A DNA stretch of 64,000 nt from Solibacillus sp. FSL R5-0449 (lineage in GTDB: Bacteria > Bacillota > Bacilli > Bacillales_A > Planococcaceae): assembly GCF_037975215.1 (NCBI RefSeq), contig NZ_CP150239.1, positions 1,464,001-1,528,000 of the forward strand, read 5' to 3'. A program made the position numbers and the translations under genes. This document shows positions 59,742 to 64,000 of the stretch, one piece after another; positions within the stretch are counted from its first letter, which is position 1; each line of letters opens with the position of its first letter. The notes below the pieces were generated by a model that was given only the letters and a program-made list of their open reading frames with translations, was not told the origin of the DNA and searched no databases.

Positions 59742-60396
59742 ATGGCAATACATGACAAAGTCGAAGCAGGAAATTACATGGCGAAGTGAGGCAATTCCGG
59801 CAGCACATGCCTATACGCTTGTACTGGATATGGAAAATACAGGACGTACAAAAAACATCGTAATGACTGATGAACATGACAGTACATGGACATTGAAAGA
59901 GCTGAAAAAATATTTGAAATCTCTTGAAACAGAACCTAGCGAAGTCGAAGTGTACTTTGATGGCGGATTTAATAGAGAAGAAAAGCTGGCCGGTTTAGGA
60001 ATTGTCGTCTATTATAAACAGAATGGGAAAAACTATCGCTTGCGGACGAACCAGCTGGCGGAGTATTTGACATCAAACAATGAAGCGGAATATGCAGCAT
60101 TAAATCTTGCAGTTGAACAGCTTGAAGAAATGGGTGTCCATCATCAAAAAATTAAGATTTACGGCGATTCCCAAGTCGTCATTAATGAAATGAACGGTGA
60201 ATGGGCAGTAACCGATAGCGTTCTCTCCACATGGGCGGATAAAATCGATGCGAAGTTGCAAAAGATTGGGCTCCGACCGGAGTATCAATATATCGACCGC
60301 AAACTAAATGGTGAGGCGGATCAGCTAGCGAATCAGGCACTACAGGAAGTCGAAATATACGCGGATATTGATATACGAAAAAGTAAGAAAAGATAG
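59725..60396 (+). CDS. RNase H-like domain protein (RNase HI type)
   Basis: 223 residues from TTG 59725, seven bases after AAGGGGAGAG, which lies inside the longer ATG 59707 frame. Residues 1-75 are a variable N-terminal domain. The RNase H fold spans about 80-215 with the carboxylates in place: VYFDGGF (D), SNNEAEYAAL (E), IYGDSQVV (D) and NGEADQLANQAL (D). It could cut RNA in RNA-DNA hybrids; many such Bacillus proteins (YpeP-like) are annotated as reverse-transcriptase-like. Overlaps the preceding gene. Confidence 0.87.
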   Translation: MELTIEWQYMTKSKQEITWRSEAIPAAHAYTLVLDMENTGRTKNIVMTDEHDSTWTLKELKKYLKSLETEPSEVEVYFDGGFNREEKLAGLGIVVYYKQNGKNYRLRTNQLAEYLTSNNEAEYAALNLAVEQLEEMGVHHQKIKIYGDSQVVINEMNGEWAVTDSVLSTWADKIDAKLQKIGLRPEYQYIDRKLNGEADQLANQALQEVEIYADIDIRKSKKR

Positions 60397-60412
60397 ATGA
60401 AGGAGGATCTTT

Positions 60413-60715
60413 ATGATTCGATCTGTTGGCACAGGGAGTTCAAGTTTAAATAATCAGACACGTCCCCGAAATTTACAGCAACAAACTACAGCCTTCCCGA
60501 AAATCGGTGAAGAACAAAGTGTCGCACGAGAGCAGGAAAAGCTGCGAACTGATGAGGCCGAAAGAGGACCAGTAATGGTTGGAGTCAAACCGAAAGCACA
60601 GCTGAAATCCATTTTTGATGAGCCAAATGGTGTTGTGAAACTGAACGCGGACGGCGACAAATTGGAAGTTAGTAAGCGTGCAATCTCACTCGCAAAAGAA
60701 GTGCTCTATACGTAA
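60413..60715 (+). CDS. Small polar protein, unknown
   Basis: 100 residues after AAGGAGGATCTTT. The first 60 residues are low complexity, rich in Gln, Thr, Glu and Arg, and probably disordered (SVGTGSSSLNNQTRPRNLQQ). The end is more structured (LNADGDKLEVSKRAISLAKE). No membrane span or known motif. It follows the RNase H-like gene by 17 bases and precedes a strong terminator. Confidence 0.65.
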   Translation: MIRSVGTGSSSLNNQTRPRNLQQQTTAFPKIGEEQSVAREQEKLRTDEAERGPVMVGVKPKAQLKSIFDEPNGVVKLNADGDKLEVSKRAISLAKEVLYT

Positions 60716-60720
60716 AGAAA

Positions 60721-60759
60721 AAAGCTCCGCCGGAAATATTTCGGCGGAGCTTTCGTTTT
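60721..60759. terminator. Bidirectional terminator
   Basis: AAAGCTCCGCCG and CGGCGGAGCTTT form a perfect 12-bp stem with a nine-base loop between convergent genes. Confidence 0.92.
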
Positions 60760-60764
60760 ACATG

Positions 60765-62183
60765 TTATTGTTGTTTTTCAAATGCACGTTCACCAGCAAT
60801 ACCTGGTTGCGTTAATTCGAATGGATTTAAAATAATATCGAGCTGCTCAAGTGTGAAATAGTTGTACATTAAGCAAAGTTCGCGTACAGATTTACCGCTA
60901 TGCAGTGCTTCGCGTGCAATTTGGCTTGAACGTTCATAGCCAAGGTGCGGCGCAAGTGCTGTAATAACACCGATTGAACGCTCTACAAAATCATGCAGAC
61001 GCGCTTCATTTGCTTCAATATGATCCAGGCAGTATTTTGTAAATACTGTGAAGCCGTTTGTCATAATTTCAATTGACTGTAGCAGATTAAATACGAGAAC
61101 TGGCTCCATTACATTCAGCTCAAATTGTCCTGCTTCTGAAGCAAGTGAAATCGTTACATCGTTACCAATTACTTGGAACGCGATTTGGTTGATAACTTCC
61201 GGCATAACCGGATTTACTTTACCTGGCATAATTGAAGAACCTGGTTGACGTTCCGGTAAGCGGATTTCTGCGAAACCGGCTTTTGGACCTGATGCCATTA
61301 AGCGTAAGTCATTACAGATTTTCGACATATTCATCATGGCGATTTTTAGCATAGATGATACTTCAGCATACGTATCGGTGTTTTGTGTACCATCGATTAA
61401 ATTGTCTACTTTAATGAACGGGAAACCACTATAAGTCGCGATGTTTTCTACTGCCATTTTCATATATTCAGGGTCCGCATTCAGGCCTGTCCCGATTGCA
61501 GTTGCACCGATATTGATTTGCAGCATTGTTTGCTGCGCTTTTTTGATTCGGGCGATATCACGAGAAACAACGGCAGCATAGGCACCGAATTCCTGGCCTA
61601 AACGTACTGGTACAGCATCCTGTAAATGCGTACGACCCATTTTAACGATTGAATCGAATTCTACTGATTTTCTGATGAAGCTATCGCGCATCATTTCCAT
61701 TGCCATAATTAAATTATTTAATGTAGAAACTGTTGCAATGTGGATAGCTGATGGGAATGCATCGTTTGTTGATTGCGCCATATTGACATGGCTGTTAGGA
61801 CTAATGATTGAATAAGTACCTTTTTCTTCCCCTAAAATTTCAAGTGCCCGGTTAGCGATTACTTCATTGGTATTCATGTTCATTGAAGTACCTGCTCCGC
61901 CCTGAATTGGATCTACAACGAACTGGTCATGTAATAGTCCTGAAATGATATCATCTGATGCTTGTGCAATTGCATTAGCAATTACTGGATCCAATTTGCC
62001 GATAGCAGCATTTGCAAGTGCTGAACTTTTCTTTACGATGGCAAATGCACGAATTAATTCAGGGTGCATTGTCATTTTAGTAATCGGGAAATTTTCTAAT
62101 GCACGAGTTGTTTGAACGCCGTAATAAACGTCCTTTGGAATTTCTAATGTGCCTAAAAAGTCTTTTTCAATACGTGTACTCAT
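60765..62183 (-). CDS. aspA: Aspartate ammonia-lyase
   Basis: 472 residues from ATG 62183 after TTGGAGGGTTTGTACAA; an upstream frame adds 15 unconserved residues. Fumarase/aspartase superfamily signature GSSIMPGKVNPVMPE near residue 320, the catalytic-site blocks GGAGTSMNMNTNEV near residue 100 and SQSTND-type AQSTNDAFPSA near 140. It converts L-aspartate to fumarate and ammonia. The residues and length fit AspA rather than fumarase C (which is nearest). Single gene, no asparaginase adjacent. Confidence 0.94.
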   Translation of the reverse strand: MSTRIEKDFLGTLEIPKDVYYGVQTTRALENFPITKMTMHPELIRAFAIVKKSSALANAAIGKLDPVIANAIAQASDDIISGLLHDQFVVDPIQGGAGTSMNMNTNEVIANRALEILGEEKGTYSIISPNSHVNMAQSTNDAFPSAIHIATVSTLNNLIMAMEMMRDSFIRKSVEFDSIVKMGRTHLQDAVPVRLGQEFGAYAAVVSRDIARIKKAQQTMLQINIGATAIGTGLNADPEYMKMAVENIATYSGFPFIKVDNLIDGTQNTDTYAEVSSMLKIAMMNMSKICNDLRLMASGPKAGFAEIRLPERQPGSSIMPGKVNPVMPEVINQIAFQVIGNDVTISLASEAGQFELNVMEPVLVFNLLQSIEIMTNGFTVFTKYCLDHIEANEARLHDFVERSIGVITALAPHLGYERSSQIAREALHSGKSVRELCLMYNYFTLEQLDIILNPFELTQPGIAGERAFEKQQ

Positions 62184-62390
62184 TTGTACAAACCCTCCAA
62201 GAGAATGGTGTAATAGTTGGATAAACAACTACATTATACGCCATATTATAATAAAAGCTTACTTGCTGAATTATTAGTTTATTTAACGTTCTCACGTAAG
62301 TTTAAATTAACCAATATTAACAAATATAATGAGGGAAATTTCGAAACTTTTTTACTTTTTATACGACTAATTAGGAAAGGGATGAGGTGA

Positions 62391-62939
62391 ATGTCAATGA
62401 AGAGATGGTTAAGTTATATGCTGGTCATTGGAATGATCTTAGTTCTAGCGGCATGTAATACAAAAGAAAATGAAAATGAAACATCATCCGATCCAACCGA
62501 ACCTGTACAGAAAGAAAATGATGAAAATAAAGTAGATTATGAATTACTGTTTCATTTAGATACGATACCTCCTGAGGTAGGTACGAGTATTTCAATTGTC
62601 CAGGATGAAAAGCTGTATACGACTTGGGCCGATATTTTTGGCTTTGAATCCGTTCCACCTGTCGATTTTGAATCAGAGGAAGTACTGTTTGTCACAGGGT
62701 ATTCGGATGGTTGTGGAAGAGAAATTGAAAAAATCGAAAAAGATGGGGATACTTTAGTCATTACGTTAAACTATCCGGAAGATCTTCGCAGTGAGGAAGA
62801 CATCGCCTGCACAGAAATAGCTTTGGACAATACGTATGTTGTCAAAATGAAAAAAACCGACACAACAAAGGGTAAGCTGATCGATATCAATCGAACAATC
62901 TATGAAGAGGATAAAACGGTTCAGGAAAAATTGAAGTAA
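62391..62939 (+). CDS. Lipoprotein, unknown
   Basis: 182 residues from ATG 62391 (second ATG at 62397 also possible) after GATGAGGTGA. The lipobox LVLAAC places the Cys near residue 22. A polar, acidic linker (KENENETSSDPTEPVQKEND) is followed by a 130-residue domain containing two Cys (SDGCGREIEKIE and EDIACTEIALDN) that may form a disulfide. Anchored on the outer face of the membrane. No family recognised. Confidence 0.75.
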   Translation: MSMKRWLSYMLVIGMILVLAACNTKENENETSSDPTEPVQKENDENKVDYELLFHLDTIPPEVGTSISIVQDEKLYTTWADIFGFESVPPVDFESEEVLFVTGYSDGCGREIEKIEKDGDTLVITLNYPEDLRSEEDIACTEIALDNTYVVKMKKTDTTKGKLIDINRTIYEEDKTVQEKLK

Positions 62940-62978
62940 ACAAATACAGTAATACGAGGGCTACCAATTCCTCTATAT

Positions 62979-63022
62979 AATATTACACTGAAAATATTGA
63001 ATTTTCGGTGTAATATTTTTTT
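62979..63022 (+). terminator. Intrinsic terminator of the lipoprotein gene
   Basis: AATATTACACTGAAAAT and ATTTTCGGTGTAATATT form a 17-bp stem with one G-T pair, followed by TTTTTTT. Confidence 0.9.
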
Positions 63023-63167
63023 CGTCATGATTTTTCTGCAAGAAGAAAACATTATGTTGGGAATAAGGTTAAATTGCTATTTAGATAATAACCGGCTCCG
63101 AACTTCCATTGTAAGACGGGCAAAAAATTGGTAGTATGAATTATCGTACAATAATAGTATTGAACGC

Positions 63168-63496
63168 GAACTATAGGGAATTGGAAGATGCCAAGGACCT
63201 ATAGGCAACTAATTGCATACATATCAAGCGTTGATCGTCGTGGATAAAACTACTGGCGGGAGCAGTTTCTGGAGAGAGCGCGATAATCCGCGTCGCCGAA
63301 GGGTTCACAATCTCAGGCAAAAGGACAGAAGAGTAATGAGAGACGCTTTTCTTTAATAGTGGATGTAAATTCATTGTTTATAGAAAGGTACTCGATAGAT
63401 GTCACAGATTTTTGAAATCTGGACGCGATTTTACAGAGGTGAAATCGATTATTCTTAGACACAGGGACTGGCATAATATCAGTCCCTGTTTTAATT
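63168..63496 (+). promoter_or_regulatory. Glycine riboswitch leader with terminator, upstream of permease gene
   Basis: A canonical glycine aptamer lies at about 63262-63336: CTGGAGAGAGC, TCGCCGAAGGGTTCACAA and CTCAGGCAAAAGGACAGA. Upstream (63170-63200) is a separate nested hairpin (CTATAGG..TTGG/CCAA..CCTATAG). Downstream are two hairpins (CAGATTT/AAATCTG and CGATTT/AAATCG) where a second aptamer would sit in tandem riboswitches. An intrinsic terminator, ACAGGGACTG/CAGTCCCTGT plus TTTT, spans 63461-63496. It should control the permease in response to glycine. Confidence 0.9.
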
Positions 63497-63587
63497 CCAG
63501 AAAAATTTACTTGATGGACCGCGATGATGTACTTATTATTTTGCGCTGTGTAAACAGACAAAATACTTATCCTTTGGAGGAATCGTT

Positions 63588-64000
63588 TTGGAACAACAAG
63601 AATTAAAGCGCGATCTGAAAAATCGCCACGTTCAGTTAATCGCGATTGGAGGAACAATCGGAACGGGGTTGTTTTTAGGGTCAGGTAAAGCGATCTCACT
63701 TGCAGGACCTTCTATTATCTTTGCATACTTAATCGTTGGAACCGCACTATTTTTCGTCATGCGTGCACTTGGCGAATTGCTTTTATCAAAAGGCGGCTAT
63801 GCTTCATTTACCGAGTTCGCCACTGAATACTTAGGGGATTGGGCAGGTTATATTACCGGCTGGACTTACTGGTTCTGCTGGATTATGACGGCAATGGCGG
63901 ACATTATCGCTGTCGGCATGTACACGCAGTACTGGTTCGACATCCCGCAATGGGTACCGGCTATTGCATGTTTAGTTGTATTGCTTTTTTTGAACTTATT
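63588..64000 (+). CDS. Amino acid permease, CycA-like (3' end cut by window)
   Basis: From TTG 63588, seven bases after TTTGGAGG, the frame is open to the window end (137 codons). It begins MEQQELKRDLKNRHVQLIAI and has GGTIGTGLFLGSGKAISLAG, the substrate-binding first helix of APC-family amino acid permeases, then the helix 2-3 region with GELLLSKGGYASF, and GWTYWFCWIMTAMADIIAVG. These are typical of the CycA/AnsP/LysP cluster; with a glycine riboswitch in front, a D-serine/D-alanine/glycine transporter (CycA) is likely. Symporter in the cytoplasmic membrane. Confidence 0.88.
   Translation, partial: MEQQELKRDLKNRHVQLIAIGGTIGTGLFLGSGKAISLAGPSIIFAYLIVGTALFFVMRALGELLLSKGGYASFTEFATEYLGDWAGYITGWTYWFCWIMTAMADIIAVGMYTQYWFDIPQWVPAIACLVVLLFLNL

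Noticed and set aside
63337-63460. Second glycine aptamer forming a tandem riboswitch
   Set aside because: The conserved CGAAGG and CTCAGGCAAAAGGACAG elements are absent; only simple hairpins are seen.

Overview
The window looks like chromosome of a low-GC, spore-forming Gram-positive bacterium of the Planococcaceae/Caryophanaceae (Solibacillus/Lysinibacillus-like). This is inferred from AT-rich coding sequence, strong GGAGG ribosome binding sites with many TTG and GTG starts, an alpha/beta small acid-soluble spore protein, a Spo0E-like phosphatase, a bacilliredoxin, SLH-domain surface proteins and a YlmD/PgeF homologue. No rRNA, tRNA, CRISPR array or IS transposase was seen. Both ends are cut inside genes: an aldehyde dehydrogenase on the left and an amino-acid permease on the right.

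Layout. 1-11 kb: aldehyde dehydrogenase; an intergenic array of ATTAGAA motifs spaced 21 bp apart; a glycine-betaine binding lipoprotein facing a dead ATPase remnant; an SLH surface protein; a bile-acid/sodium symporter-type permease; an LLM flavin oxidoreductase; and an ABC-F protein behind a leader with two 7-residue leader peptides, the first ending in Arg-Leu-Arg. 11-17 kb: a DedA protein, then a compact locus with an Rgg-type regulator, a divergent 19-residue hydrophobic peptide resembling streptococcal short hydrophobic peptides, a small secreted protein and a two-gene ABC transporter. This is the best candidate here for an undescribed peptide-signalling system. 17-25 kb: cold-shock protein with a structured leader, DUF1835 protein, membrane-anchored serine hydrolase, SASP, and a run of methyltransferase, acetyltransferase, thioesterase, DUF2785 and Lon-like genes.

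24.9-36.2 kb is a cobalamin-linked block. A cobalamin riboswitch precedes cobQ-cbiB-cobD-like-phosphatase (+). On the opposite strand a second cobalamin riboswitch precedes nrdH-nrdI-nrdE-nrdF (class Ib ribonucleotide reductase). nrdE is split by an ORF-less group I intron and nrdF by a group II intron encoding a reverse transcriptase/maturase/HNH protein. Both splice junctions can be placed to the base because joining restores the conserved protein. nrdF exon 2 also carries an apparent one-base insertion.

36-64 kb is mostly ordinary chromosome: dUTPase, esterase, 3-hydroxybutyrate dehydrogenase beside a decayed GntP permease, CDF transporter, Tet(M)-like GTPase, an SLH protein, a Spo0E-like small gene, BrxB, the csoR-copZ-copA copper operon with two matching operator sites, ferredoxin-NADP reductase, aldo/keto reductase, PgeF, an RNase H-like protein, aspartate ammonia-lyase, and a glycine-riboswitch-controlled permease. 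Most transcription units end in clear intrinsic terminators, many shared between convergent genes.
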